Positions 42,723-56,718 of a stretch of DNA of 64,000 bases are shown piece after piece; position 1 is the stretch's first letter, and every line of letters starts with the position of its first letter. Under the pieces are notes generated by a model. That model did no database searches and was not told where the DNA came from. It saw nothing but the letters and a program-made list of their open reading frames with translations. The translations under genes were made by a program, and so were the position numbers. This stretch comes from Dipetalonema caudispina (taxonomy: Eukaryota; Nematoda; Chromadorea; Rhabditida; Onchocercidae), in assembly GCA_013365325.1 (NCBI GenBank), contig JABVXV010000015.1, positions 124,001 to 188,000 of the forward strand, read 5' to 3'.

Positions 42723-44399
42723 TCAGTTTGTTGGTGATCGGCTAGTTGTTGTTTCACCCATTGGAGGATACACCACGGTGTCTGTAGGTTTCGGATCAGC
42801 CGGATGTACTGACTGTCCATTAGCATCTTTAAATTGACACTGAATACGTTTCACACCATCAGGCTTATATTTTTCCAATATCTCCCGTGGCTTCATATTG
42901 CAAGTCTCCTGTAATAAATTTAATAATGTCTATGAAAGCTATCGAAACAATGCATGAAATAGAAATATCAGTTAAGTGTGAATTGTCTCTGAGATACGGA
43001 TCGATGCAAGTGATCACAACATTGTATTGTTTTTAATTTCCATTTAAATTTAATATAATTGATGAATTACATTGTTAACTGGGATATGATAAAATGAGAT
43101 GAAATGTAAGTCATCTTTCGGTACATCTTTCCATTTGAATGTTATACTAATATTCTGAAATTATCATCAGTTAATTTTTTTAAATTAAATTTTTTAAAAT
43201 AATTTTTTTAATTAAAAAACAATATACATTTTTCTGTGTAATTATATTCCATTATAAAAAATTGATCGAGATGTATGTATTTAAGCTTAATCAGATAACT
43301 TAATGTCACATTTCTCTCAAATTTACCTTTTTCTCATTAGGAGCAATAATTCCATATGCTGGTCTGATAGTAAACATTTTGTTTGCTGTACATTTTACCT
43401 GTATTTAATTTCATAAACATAAAATCACAAAAATAAAAACAATTCTCTACTTCTTATTCCTCTCTTAATAATACATCATTCCACTACCGTAATTGACAGC
43501 AGACTAAAGTTACAGTAATCATTTCTGTGGTAGTTCTATATATATCGTACAGTATGATATCAGTTAGTTTTGATATTCTCATATTTTTTGTATATAAGAT
43601 AAAATTATGTAAATTAAAAGCTAAGGAAAATGCTTTCAAGCATATCATTAAGCTAAAGCATTAGATAGGCATTGTATGGATGCTAATAAAAGAGTAAATA
43701 ATTAGTGAAAAAAAAAAGGAAAATTTGGTGGGAAATAATTTAAGCTTAGTTTTATCCCGGATAGGTAAATAAAATGTGAAGAAAGATAAACCTTGAATGC
43801 TTGCATTAGTGATGTATCATTATGAAGTATCACATTTACTGTTATTGGCTTGATACCGATATCTGCGCCCCTGAAATTTTTCTTTTTTTATTCACTTAAA
43901 ATGGAGCAAAATTGCAAGAAAATTCAACATTATTGAGGAAATCATCAAAGAATTCAATTTCTAATTTAATTATATGCTCAATAATGCAATTTATACAATA
44001 ACTATAATACTTATAGTGGTAAAATTACCACTCAGAAATTTTGCAATGATAAATTTAAATTGTATTTTTAGTTGACTGTAAGATTATGATGCTTTTCAAT
44101 GGAAAAGTTTCTTCACTTGTTTCGTGAAATTATTCAGAAGCTGCCAAAGAATCTCTTTACAAGTAGGAAGAATTTAGAAATTCAATTTCCAGCTAATTTC
44201 ATCAAACAGAATACGTGACCAGAAAAATATCCTTTTCATTTCTAATTATTTAGTAAATTTAGCTGCACATAAAAATAATTCTTGTTGACGGAATTAGAGT
44301 CATTTGAAATTCATTCTCGTCTGGTGTATGATCAACTGGTCTTGGAATACCACCTGGCATCATCGATGATGTGACCGAAAATGCACTCGTTTCCGTCAT
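42723..44399 (-). CDS. MSP-domain protein, 5 exons, 180 aa
   Basis: Exons 44399-44269, 43870-43792, 43398-43327, 43154-43080 and 42908-42723 join in phase to 180 residues. The MSP domain fills the middle: MTLIPSTRIIF, then GIKPITVNVILHNDTSLMQ, AFKVKCTANKMFTIRPAYGI, IAPNEKK, ISITFKWKDVPKDDLHFISF, YHIP. This is the immunoglobulin-like fold of nematode major sperm proteins and VAP-type proteins. Unlike the ~127-aa cytoskeletal MSPs, it has a ~35-residue polar N-terminus and a ~60-residue C-terminal tail (KPREILEKYKPDG, then a Thr/Pro-rich end), so it is an MSP-domain relative rather than a canonical sperm MSP. A 3' splice site (CTTTTCACAG/ATTAAA) lies a few bases before the ATG, consistent with spliced-leader trans-splicing. 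An in-frame ATG also exists at 44462. Confidence 0.9.
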
Positions 44400-44412
44400 T
44401 TTTAATCTGTGA
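44400..44412 (-). promoter_or_regulatory. Candidate spliced-leader acceptor before MSP-domain gene
   Basis: On the minus strand the sequence reads CTTTTCACAG then ATTAAAA directly before ATG 44399, a good nematode 3' splice site with no obvious upstream exon. Trans-splicing is inferred. Confidence 0.4.
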
Positions 44413-45954
44413 AAAGTACTCTTTTCCGGCAAAAGATCAGAATTTGCCGTTTCGGCACACATACATTATTAATTTTAGAATTGATAGAACATTTAATGAG
44501 TTTAATCAATGAGTTTCCTTTAAGATTAAAAAGAAGGATATGCAAAAAAAAAAATTTTTTTTCAAACTTTTCAGAAGTTTAATTAAGTACTTAACTTAAC
44601 TGCTCTCTTCACCGATCTTCTAAGTTTGCATTATGTAAGGATTAAAAATGTTAGCTTCTAATCTCGAATTTTTTCCAAATATTGATCACTCACAGAGATA
44701 AAATTTAGCTTAATGCAATTAAACACTATTTCCCACTCTCCCAATCAATCTTATCTTACACTCTTTATTTTTTTATACAAAAACCTCTCTTTGATTCCTC
44801 AATAATTTCACAGTTCATTCCTAACTCTTCAAATGTACAATTTCTCTTTGTAAGCATTTAATTCTATTTTTCATTTCAAAACTGCTCTATTCAAATATGA
44901 GAAAATTGCGCCGGTTAATCCGCCTTCCTCCCCTTCCAATACATGAAAAATTAAAAAAATACTAATCGCCTACCACTCTGTATAAAGAAATAAATATCAA
45001 ATAATCTCAAACATATAATCATTTCTTTTTATAGCTATCAAAAATATTCAAATACATATCAATATATCAATATTGAAATAATTTCCCAAGTTAGGATATC
45101 AGTTGCTACTGGTACAATTAAGATTTCATTACTTATTACATTCGTGAAATTACGGTCATTTACCTTTTTACCTTAAGAGAGAGACACGATAATAAGTGGA
45201 AGTTTTCTAAAATAAATCAAAATTGACAGAACAATTCCAGTTTGTATTGAATAATGAATCATTCCTGACATGAAAATAAATAATTGAACGAATTTCTTCC
45301 CTACATTTGAGCAGTGATTCTGTTTCAATTTGAAAAAGCAAAACCATTTAAACCAGGCATTGATCAGGATGAATTAGAAGGGATTTTTCTATTATTAAGG
45401 AGAAATTTTTTAGTCACAAAAAAATTCAAAATTCAAGAACTATCAGTGTCATCGAATCCGGGAACCAATTCATTTTAACGAATATTGAGCTTTTCCTAAT
45501 TTAAATCAATAACCCTCTAAATTCTTTCACTGGAAATTTCAAGTCATAAAGTCGATTAGCATTAAAGTCCGACATTTCGTGGTTTTCAATCACTGTGAGA
45601 ACGCCAATATCAATACGGAGATTTTTTATACAAAACATGAATCGTCAGAAATTAATTTACCATCAAATCGCAGTCACAGTACAACTGTACTATGCATTCA
45701 TTGAAGGACTTTCAAAACAAATAATTTAGTCAAAAATTTAAGAAAAAAAATCTAAAATTGGTTTTATTAATGGCAAATCTAAACGCTAATCTAGTCCACA
45801 ATTTCTAAATGTATAAAAGAGTAAACACGAACATCCTGGGGAAGAATTACTGATCAATCACAGTCAGCAGTACTGAATTTTCCATTCAACAAAGTTATGT
45901 GTTCTCCCGACAACAATTCCTTAGCATATTATCACCGAATAAAAGCAAAAACCA
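44413..45954. other. Intergenic between MSP-domain and Angel genes
   Basis: 1.5 kb with no supported gene. A 22-codon plus ORF at 44897-44965, rich in Arg, Leu and Pro (MRKLRRLIRLPPLPIHEKLK), stands out in composition but has no support. Confidence 0.5.
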
Positions 45955-48900
45955 TTACTGCAAAACAAAATCAGCAATGAGAGGTATGTGGTCAGACGGA
46001 GTCGTTGAATTAGGCCAAGGTCCCAAAGTTCCAGCTAACTGATTCATATTTGGTAAACTGAGGCGTCGAATCAGTCGTATTCCTTTTTCAGAAACATTTA
46101 TTGTTGGAGCCGAATTCGGNNNNNNNNNNNNNNNNNNNNNNNNNNNNNNNNNNNNNNNNNNNNNNNNNNNNNNNNNNNNNNNNNNNNNNNNNNNNNNNNN
46201 NNNNNNNNNNNNNNNNNNNTAAAATCAAAAAGAAATCTAAATTGTTCCCATCTATGAATTAAGCTTCTAATATTTTCAAATGAAAATAACCTTAATTCCT
46301 TTTGATTTGACAGAATAAAATATAAAATCTGGATTAACAGCTTCAACGCTATGATATGTTGAAACCAGTGGCTGAAAAAGATTTACATAATATGTAAAAG
46401 GCTTTAACAGATTCCATAAGAACTGATAATAGTTTGTAAGAATTGGTTGTGGTTCTTAGAATCCGGTACAACAAAAGTTTCAGCAATATTATTGGTCCGA
46501 TAGGATAATTTAAGACATGTTCCTAGCTAATCTTGCCGCTAAAAAAATCATTCCCACAGAGCCCTTGATGGAGAAAAAATTATTCAAACAACAAACTTGT
46601 AAAAATTCAATTAAAAATTCTACTCTCTCACAAAAATAATAGAATTATTAAAACCATACTTCCCCGTTTTCTGCATTTACTTGATGATAAACACTACTGA
46701 AACACAGCGGATGACTCCAGCAATTCACCGAAGGAAGTAACATTGTACGATCTGAAAATGCTATAGCTTGTTATGTACAAAAATTTTTAAATGTAAAATC
46801 AAAAACATGACTAATCTCTCCACATAAATCTTTTAAATCCTGAATTCTTTAAAGTCTTTGAAATCCTCGACAATCTCGAATGTCGCAGGACTTTCAATAG
46901 TTACAAAAAGCTGACCTATTTGGACATTTTTGAAATATAATATTCTGCAATAATAATCTGACAATACATTCCCTGCGCTGAGATTATGAATCTGTCTCAG
47001 ATGAGACACAGACCTTAACCGGAATAATGTCGAAATATTTCTAGTCTGCTTATAAAGCTTCTAAATTGGAATCATACAAAGATAACGACCACTAATGTTT
47101 CTAAAGTTCTGAAATGAGAAGAAAGATCGGATCTTTCATACTTCACAACAGGTATGAAACAACTTCACGCCAAGTTCACACTTCATAACTTTACTGTGTT
47201 TCAATATGTAACTATATTTCAGCAGGATGGAGAATATTCTTAACTTCTAAAGAATAAGGACATTAAGAAAGACTTTCAAACTTACTTTCCAGGTATTTGA
47301 ATCGACAATTCCGAGCAATTCTTATATCTTCAGGCAATAGATTAACTGAAACAAAAGGTCCACCAGGACTACCTTGACCCGAAATATCACCTCGTCGTAA
47401 GTTAGTGAAGCAGATTTCACCATTCATGATAAAATTATACAGCGGACTATATGGTTGAATATTAAAATCACCGCACAAAACATACGGACATTCCCGGCCA
47501 GATTCCGGACCACACTCCTATAAAGAAGAATTTACTTCCTTTGAATAATTCTTGTTTAGATTTATATTTCAACACTGAAACTATACATCCAATTTTCTTT
47601 AAGATTTTTAATTATCGACATTAAAAAGTGTAACAAATTTTAAATAAGGTTCTGATTATTACACAATATTTTTGAATATCCTCAATAAAAAAAAAAAAAT
47701 CCTTCAAAACTTTTCCAAGGACTAAAGCAATAAAATATGACTTTACTATCATTGATTTCATGGTGACTATCTCATATTCGCACGAGAAATCTCTAGTGCT
47801 CTGCAGCACAAATCAATGTGCTAAAATATGAAATTAGATTGATTGGCATTTTAAACAAAAGCATTCTTATGAAGGAGTATTGGCATTACTATAGGATTCA
47901 ATGAAGAGTACCAAATAAATCCTAAGCAACTTTTTTGGACGTACTACTTTTTTTATTTGGCTTCTTTCATCAAAGAGAGAAAAAATGCGCTTACGTGGTC
48001 GATGTTTGCAAGTAAGACAGCAAGCTGCGCAAGTTTCACATCACCACGTCGCTTATTAAATAATAAATGTGTATTAGCAATGCAGAATTCCCGCCCAATT
48101 CGCATATCTTTCAGACGAACCAACTGACCTGAAATGGAAGCAAAAATATAAATTAAGATATCTTCGCCGCTTCTGAGTAATTTCATCTAGAAATAACCCC
48201 ATCCTTGACTCAAACAAAATTTGCGAAATCCATCAGAAAAAGTAAATAAATGTTTGAAACGCACCGACGTTATCCCTGTCCAGTACTGAATCACTGTTCA
48301 CGTAATACTCAATATGTCGATAATGAAGCAGTTGGAAATGAGATTTGTAAAATATCGCACAGCCATCTATCAAACTATGTGTTCGCTTCTTGTATTTACC
48401 ATGGAAACCAGCTGTGTGAAGTGATAAAAGTTATATAAACATATGCGTGAACAAACTTGAGCTTTCGTAATCCAAAGAAAAAGCAATAAAAGCATAATGA
48501 TGAAGTAACAAGAGTTACAGATATGAATAAAACGACTTTCTAGTAGCCTAAGACATGAAGATTGTCTACTGCTTATCTAAGATCCAAGTTAATTTCCAAG
48601 GAATCTCAAAATTAATAGAATAATGAAAATACTCTGCGATAATGAACAACAGGGTGAAGCTGCTTAAACACAATCAATTCTCTGTGAACTATTCATTTCT
48701 GAATATTTGGACATCAATATTAAAATTTATAAAACATAGTACATTCAGTCATTAATTAAACAAGGGTTTAAACTATCACTTTACATGGAAAGATTACCAG
48801 CTTCGAAGTATGGTCTGAAGAAATGATCATAATGATCGTACTGCACTTCCTGAAGACAAAAAATATCAGCAGCAATCATTGAGAACTCACGCGCCAACAA

Positions 48901-51900
48901 CCTCCATCGGTTTTCCCAAGTTAATTCGTAAGCACGTCCTGGTTTCCTAAAAAATATGTCGTTATTATTTAGTGAGAAATGTACTTTAGCGAGTAATTAT
49001 CACAACTATCTTCCCAATGGCTGCCATTACCTAATGACAACTATGATAATATATGGAAGAAAAAACATAATTTGTACTCATAAAAAATGAATATGCAACA
49101 ACTTTCGCTCACGTAAGATGTATGTACAGTTCAGGAGTTTTGCAGGCAGTTTGTTGACAAAGAACATTGTAGCTACATATCCTCAACGGATTACCACTGA
49201 TCACTCCATTCTAAAATTGTAACTACTACTATAAAAAAGAAGACCGGATAAAATTTCAGATATCAATAGTCAGTACCATTAAAATATTTGTAACATCTTT
49301 ACCACAATGAATTAATATTACATGAAGATATATTCTTATACAAAAGTTGATAAACTTTGATCGCTATTTAGGATCCTTTTTTTTTTGTCTAAAACATCTT
49401 TAAACAACAATGATGGAGTACACAACAAAGATTCCCCATTTATTACAAATAATGTGATCCTCTACGATCAGTAAAACACAAATATGCATAGAACTAACCT
49501 GTACAACATCCCATCTTCTTAACCATTTTTTACAAAATATTAAAGTGCCTTGAGTCAGTAAATCCACAAATTCTGGCATGTCTGTAACATACATATTAAA
49601 AAAGATAGCATTCATAACTGTATTTCGAAAAATAAAATGATTTTATACATATTCTCCTAGGCAACTTAAATCAGATTATTTCCAACTAAATCCATTAAAA
49701 AATGAAATATGTATGCTTTGGGAATATGCTGGTAGGCTATAATATGCACTTTATGTTAAACCGAAAAATAAAATGATTTTATTAAGAAAATATTACTAAG
49801 TTCTCTTAAGAAAGTTCTTTCCAGATTTCGTCTCGCTCATCTCTGTGGAAACAAAAGAAATTTTTTGAACAAAGAAAATCATGATATCATATTTCTAAAA
49901 AAAAAAAAAAAACAAAAATCCCATGAAATCTGAAGTGTCCTTTCCAGCTGTTCTTATCAATTCCTCTAAATAAATTGCGTAATTGCAGTCGACAGTACAA
50001 TTTTAACAGTAAGTAAACCAGTATCAGGTACCGTTGTATTCATATTTCCCTTATAGTATGCAATCATAATTTTCTCTCCTACGATTTCTTCTAAATGACT
50101 GATATTATTGATAAAGTACACAGTACAATCTAACTCAAAAGTATAAATATGAATTAGACATGTTAATCACTCTCGATTCTCTTACTTTGCCCCATTCACA
50201 CAAGCCAAATGACACCTGACATTTGCTAGAAACCAAGAACCAGCTAACGAAACACACAATGAGAAACTCACTAAGTAAATTTCAAACTAAGCTACATTAA
50301 ACTGGCCTAATCATTCCATAACATTCAAAATCAATGGTAATTAATTAATGATTACCCAATTACTTTGAACAACAACAGTTACTTCGAGCATGCAATTAGT
50401 TAGTTACTTCGAGCATGCAAGACAATTAAAATAGAATGGAAAAGAAAACAATGCAAACTGACAAAATCAGAAGATGGAAATATATAAGACAAAAAGTAAA
50501 TTGTGTTAAAGAAAAACTACAGAGGAAAGATCACAGAAGCAAAACATTCCAAAAAGGTCAACGTTTCTCTAAAAACCTCCTTGAGCTTTCACTGCAGTCA
50601 AGGTGGCAGAACTGAATGTACAACAAATTAGCTAATGGTATGTGTCAAAAATTCATACAACAGCGTATTAATGAAAAGGATTTAGCTAGTATTAGTTTAA
50701 TTATTGTGCAAAATGTTCGAGCACGATTAACGGCCGTACCCATTCTATACCTAATAATCATGAAAGTTTGCATCAAGCACAAAAGTAATCAAAAATGGGG
50801 CTTTTCTGTTTTGATCCAATTGAAACAAGACTACCTAATAATTATGGCGCATAGTCCAGATTCATTCGGAAAAAAAGGATAATAATAGTTGAACAATACC
50901 GGAAGCCAGTTTTTTCTAAATTTTTTGGCATTTTCGTTTCTTCACAGCAATTTTAAATTTTATAATTAGTTTCGATTGAACTTCACATGGGACTGGAAGA
51001 AAATTCAGGTAGTTCGAAACTTCTCACTAACAAAAACAAACTTGTAGCATGCGGTAATGAAGCCGAAGACAGCAAATTGTGATCTGAAGGAAAGTTTTGA
51101 AGATCTGCGCAATAAAAGCGGGACTGTTTGCCTCGCTGACTACTGCAAATCGTAGGAATCCTTGTCTAAAATAACCAGTTCATTAAGCAACAGCATACAA
51201 GCAAAATTTCAGAAAGAAAATTGGAGCTAGTCATATTAAACAGTTCATCAACAGCGTGAAAATTTGAGTGATGAAATATCTCATGGTATGAGGTACTGCC
51301 ATTTATGTTGATGTTGCACAAGTTCCAAGGTATCGATTTTTTTTCGTAAAGAAAATAACCTCTAAAGAAGCAACCATTTAAAAATTTGTAACCCATTTAA
51401 GCAAAACCAAAAAGCATTTCATAGTAAATTGGAAATTATGTGCCAATTATTAATTACATCAAAACAACCACAATTCAAAAACACTGCATATTAAACAGAC
51501 CTTTGAAGATATTTATTGTCTTCAAAACATTTGAAGTAACAATGATAATTCACGTCTTATATGAAAAAAATAATTATTACTCCAGAGTTAAATATGTGTT
51601 GAAAAAAAATTTTTTAATTACTTCATTCTGCAATTCCTTCATTGTTTTCTGTTGTGGCTTAGCGGAACGAGGCCCTGTTTCACCGACTATATTCAAATCC
51701 TGTAAGAAAGTATGCTGACTGGCTAAGTGATGAAATTTATACAAATATATCTTTAAGCTGACACTTCTTCGATGAACAAAAGGTATAGTACGTACGCTAA
51801 TATTTGCGTAACTTTCTGGTGCACATTTCATAAACTCTGGATCACATATTCTCTCTTTCCCAACTTTTTTTTACTCCAAATACAGATTTATTTTTTTCCT

Positions 51901-53937
51901 TTCAAAATTATAAAGATATATGCACGCTACTTGCCTTAAGGTTATTATGAACCAGTCACAAGAACAAAGATCATAATATAATATTCTCCAATAGGATCCT
52001 TATCAAATGTCAATATTCTACTTTCGAAAGATAACAAGCACTATAAAGGAAATACAGCATTTTTCACATGTTATTGAATCAAAATTCAAGTCAAAACTTA
52101 CTTGTAAGCAGATGATTTCATCCGAAACACTTAATTCACTTGATCGCCCCTCATCAAGTAATATTATCTGTAAAAAGAACAGAAATACTTTTGCATTGTA
52201 ACAATCTTGTCGAATAATGATTCTAACATCTTCATATGATACTGAAGCGGCAACTTTTTAGCAAGTTCTAGAAATTAATTACTATGCATAAAAATTTGAA
52301 ATGCCAAAAATAAACCTCCGGTTTATCTTTGTTTAAATTCTCATGTCTGCTAGGCGAACTTTCTTCATCTGTTAACAAAATAACATCTAAATCTGCAGCA
52401 TTTCTGAAAAAGAATGCAACCTTTAATTTACTGGTTTTTTAATCAAAAAAAAGATACTTAAAAAAGGGAGAAAAAAATTTAGATTCTGCAGAGCTTAGGA
52501 ACATTAGATCAGTAAAAGAAACAAACTTGTCCTCATCTGTTTTATTTTCAATATTTAATTTCTGAACATCTAACAATTGCACCTCCTGGTCCGCTTCATT
52601 GTTCAGCTGAAATTATTGTGACAATTCATCAACACAATTCGATATGAATAACTAAATAAACTTTAGAAATGCAAATGACCAGATTATGTCAAGCGAACCA
52701 AGTTAAGCCAATAAACAGCAAGTAAGCTGAGATAGCACTGACTAACAGTCTAGCAAGTTAATAAGTGATTAATGAAAATTGTTTTAAAAACCACAAAAAC
52801 GTGAAAGTAGCTCCAATCAGTGCACAACCTCTTAACAAACTAAGAGTGTGAAGATGGATGCTCATTAAGTCTTAATGGGATCTCGGACATTCTCTCATAT
52901 TACAATCTCGAAATATAATTGTAATTGATGACGCATGTAAGAAACAAATGCCGTACTTCTCCTAATGTATCATCCACCACAATTTCTATCTTCTCCTTCG
53001 GCACTGAAAAGTACTGATGTCTTCATAAATCTTTAATGAATATTCAAGAAACCAGTAATGAATGCAGATTATAAAAACATATCTTCTATGGATTCCTACA
53101 TATATGACAGAAACCAGTTCATTTCATGACATACCCAACAATTGGAAGACGTTGAAAGAAGTAGGTTTCTGATTTTGAAGTATTTGAAGTGACTGAGGTA
53201 CGGATTCTCGTGATCTGACAATATTGAAAGCACCAGTAAACTTTTTAGCTGTGTTTCCGGAAGAACGAATCTTGTTTCGCTTGAATTTTTTACCAGTAAA
53301 AGCTGTTCTGAAATATTTCACAATTACCTTATCATTTCTTATGAAAACTGTAAGAACCGAATTATCTTAGTGGTAATTGAGGCAGGATAGCGATATAGGA
53401 TTACAAGCTTCGTTCACAGAAATATTACTGGATTCTCCGAAATACTCTCGCACACCTGTAAAACTTCTAAAAGATAAGAATATGCATTATCGTCAAAAAT
53501 TATTGCAGATTTATGAAACAGCTGACATTCCAGATATTTTACAGCTATAGTTAGGATATATTTGATAAGAAAAAAAGATGAGGAAAGCTTTTTTATAATT
53601 CAAGGAGAAAAATGGATTTTCATCACTTCCTCTCATATCCAACTATTTTCCCCTTTTTATTTGATCCCACTAATATTACAATGTAAAAATAACATTAATT
53701 ATAATAACTTTAAATCATTCCACAACAATAAATCATTTCTTATTATCAAAAAATACACATCACTCCCTCTCTTTCTTTTTCCACTCTATAAATAAGTCAT
53801 TAAAAAGAGATGAATTTGTACCAGAGAGAGAGAGAGAGAGAGTTAAACAGCCATTACAATCATATAGTATTCTTTAATTACCTCCAACTTTTATTGTTTC
53901 TTCCAAATGATATTTTCGCCTTCTTGCAACGATTCAT
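45955..53937 (-). CDS. Angel homologue (CCR4-family EEP phosphohydrolase), 18 exons
   Basis: Exons: 53937-53882, 53307-53135, 53003-52957, 52606-52527, 52403-52316, 52167-52102, 51699-51622, 51361-51297, 51142-51042, 49581-49499, 49210-49113, 48946-48798, 48411-48265, 48128-47995, 47517-47286, 46751-46660, 46371-46291 and 46119-45955 (left edge in a gap). At least 644 residues. The N-terminal third is polar and probably disordered. The C-terminal domain is endonuclease/exonuclease/phosphatase type: LRICSYNVLCQQT, RWRLLAREFSMIAADIFCLQ, EVQ with the metal-binding Glu, YKKRTHSLIDGCAIFYK, REFCIANTHLLFNKRRGDVK, LCGDFNIQPYSPLYNF with catalytic Asp/Asn, and SDHIPLIADF with the final His. All signature residues are present, so it should be active. 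Family members act on RNA: CCR4-like deadenylases, and ANGEL2 removes 2',3'-cyclic phosphates from RNA 3' ends. The THLL(Y/F)N.RRGD.KLAQLA block is specific to Angel proteins. Confidence 0.93.
46120..46219. other. Assembly gap (100 N)
   Basis: Exactly 100 undetermined bases, a common placeholder length. It falls at the 5' boundary of the last Angel exon, so a few codons and the last intron's acceptor may be missing. Confidence 0.99.
49582..51041 (-). other. Long Angel intron (1.46 kb)
   Basis: The longest intron of the gene. It contains an 18-base sequence duplicated at 50378-50395 and 50403-50420 and an 88-codon plus-strand ORF (50616-50882) that has no recognisable domain. Confidence 0.6.
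50378..50420. repeat. Tandem duplication of an 18-bp sequence, period 25
   Basis: gttacttcgagcatgcaa occurs at 50378-50395 and again at 50403-50420, separated by seven bases. Confidence 0.85.
53823..53842. repeat. (GA)n microsatellite
   Basis: Ten GA units in the first Angel intron. Confidence 0.85.
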
Positions 53938-53947
53938 TTCTTCTTTT
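53938..53947 (-). promoter_or_regulatory. 5' leader of Angel gene with upstream acceptor
   Basis: On the minus strand a TTATTTTAG acceptor-like site lies about 30 bases upstream of ATG 53937. It could accept a spliced leader or a non-coding first exon. The reading frame is open back to it. Confidence 0.3.
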
Positions 53948-54069
53948 ACCACATATTCGAAATTATCTAAAATAATATAAATTGAGTGAAAATCAAAAAA
54001 TATCAACGAATGAGAATGAAATGAAATGAATGAAAAAACGATTGAACTATTCAAATCGATAGCATGCAT

Positions 54070-55370
54070 TCAATTAGAGTATCAAATAGATATATCTTAT
54101 AGATTGATATTGATTGTATATCTAATTCCTATAGGCATTACTGGGAAATATATTTAGTGTGAAAAGTTTTCAATAATTTATAATCTTTTTTTTTTTAATT
54201 TACATACTATTTTACAAATCTACAAAGTTAATTTGTATTTATTAGCTTTCTTTTCGATGGTTTAAGTATTTTTTAGATACTCGGATGGAAGATATTTTAC
54301 ATTTACTACGATTGAGAAAGTAAAATATGATCTTTTCCAAATAGATGATAATTCTCGAATAATTGTTTCCAAAAAGTCAGAAGAGAAATCAGTGATCAAT
54401 TAACACTTTTCTAATCCGACCAATTTCTATGAAATTATCCTATCCCCCAATCAATAAACACAAATAACATTCAATATAAAGGAATGATTAAATTATTGGA
54501 ATTTTAAGTAAATCATTTCCTTCTCTCTTCTCTTTCTATTTCCCAACAACAACAACAACAACAACAACAAAAAAACAATCGTAACCTTTGGCATTGACAA
54601 GAATGTAAGTAAATGATCGATAACTGACTACACTTTCGAGACCACACTTTTTGAATTGTAGCATTGATGAGTTTGACTTTCAATGACGTATAACTAATTC
54701 TATACGGCCTATCCGTTATCAAATATCTTTAACAGGCCTATCATACCATTTCCATTTCCATTCGCGTGATCAAACCGACAATGAGGATAAATTCAGAATT
54801 GATGAAAGATTTGAATATTCGACGAAATTCACCAATATACTACTAGCATACTACATGATAGTCCTCTTCCTACATTTGTGTAAATTTGACATTTATCACT
54901 TGACTCTTTTCTCTGATACCAATCTTTCTGATCAAATAAATGCCATGATAATATTTCAAATTTCAACACATAACTTTATGGTATACTAAAATTTCTTAAA
55001 CATAATTAAATCAATCAATTGCAAATTTTCACTATTTCTGTTGAATTTACGAATATTCTTTTTTTTTTTTTTTTTTACTAGAAGTTATCGATACTTCCCA
55101 TTTCTTTTTTTTCTTTCTTCCCCTCAATTTATCAAAATGTCATCATCATGATGATGACAAATTTGGTACATATCATAATTAGTAAATGTAACAAATAACA
55201 AATAATATCGCCATCCTCTACGATATATTTTTGTATCTTTTATGTTAAATGTTTATTTCTATCATATTGCCATTCAAATGAATATGAAATTGTTGCCAAA
55301 ATATAATTAATACTTTTAAATTTGTTAGCGAAAAAAAAGAAATGAAACTTTTCGATGTATTATAAATTTT

Positions 55371-55404
<34 letters not shown>

Positions 55405-56718
55405 TCCCTTTTAAACTTATATATTTATCTTTTTTTTTTTTTTTTTGCACTTTTAATGAGCTAATTTTTCAACTTTTTGTAAAATTTTAGCAGTTATGAT
55501 GTGAATTGCAATTAAAATTTAATTATCATTTTTAGGAAAATGATAACAGCTTCATATACATTCATATTGTAATTTACTAATTAAATAAATTTCTTAACAG
55601 AATTTGCTAATTATTTAGTTATTAATTCCAAGCTGACCCTAATAACTTGTTTAGTAAGATAAATTAACCAAGAACAGTACCATTAATTAAACTGTTGAAC
55701 TTTTCGTCCATTATCTGGAATAGGTCACGGAACTAATTAATTGCAAAGACTGGATTGAAATCGAGAATGGAGTCTTATTGCATTTGATATTGAAAAAAAA
55801 AAAAAAAAAAGAGGACAAATAGCAATTCTTCAGATCTTTTTTTGATTTGAAACTTGTTGATGAAAATTGGAATCAAATTCAAAAGATGAGGGAAGAAAAA
55901 ATTAATTTGAAATGAAAACTCTGAAAAATTAAATGATTGAGGAAAATTCATCATCCAGTATTCTTTACTCCATCGTTTACTATATTGTATTGAAGAATTT
56001 ATTAATTGTTAAATAAAGCAATTAAAAGATACCTAACTTAAACATGATAAGCAAAAAATATTTGCGATGGGATAATACTGTCAAAATTTGATGATTAAAA
56101 TGTCAAAGTAATTCGTATACTATTATTCCTTTGTTGATCATTTTGCGTATTTGCAAGTGATTAAATGAAAAATTTGTTAAACCATTGAAATTTCTCCTTT
56201 TTATGGTGAACTCAAACTTGTTTTGCTCAAACTTTTCATACTAATTTTTTCATTCATTCGACTCATTAACAACAACGGTCAATTTAAATTTATTCAAATG
56301 TCATAAGAGATAATTTCTTTTATTGTACCCATACATAATTTATATTTTCCCATACAAATAATTTAAATTTTAAAGGAAAAAAAAAAGAAAAGGATTTTTC
56401 AATTAGTATGACAAAAAAAAAAAAAAGTAGAACGGAAAAGTTTAGCATCTAACACAATGAGTTTATTTCAGTAAGGTAACATTGTTTTATTCAAATTTAA
56501 GTTTAATATCATATTCAAGAATTCTTACAACGAATTAAGAAGAAGAATTAAAAGAAAAAAAAAAGAAATTTTCACAAGAGAAAATATTATTATTAATACA
56601 AATTTATTTGCATGATTACAATTCCTTCTATAGATATGATTTTTTTTTTTTATTTTCTAAAAGATTTGAAAAAATTTCACAAAATTTCACTAGCAGATTA
56701 AATTTTATGGAAATAATT
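54070..56718. other. Intergenic between Angel 5' end and grl-like 3' end
   Basis: 2.6 kb of AT-rich sequence with a (CAA)n array (54544-54570) and long T tracts (55062-55077, 55371-55402, 55431-55446). The only coding-looking ORFs here are low-complexity. Confidence 0.55.
54544..54570. repeat. (CAA)n microsatellite
   Basis: Nine CAA units followed by an A tract. Confidence 0.85.

Noticed and set aside
44897..44965. 22-codon basic ORF between the MSP and Angel genes
   Set aside because: Too short to support, and no leader or splice evidence.
46098..46346. ORF running through the N gap
   Set aside because: Unknown bases were translated as X; it is an artefact.
50616..50882. 88-codon plus-strand ORF inside the long Angel intron
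   Set aside because: No domain, no splice context and composition like the surrounding intron; chance opening is the simplest reading.
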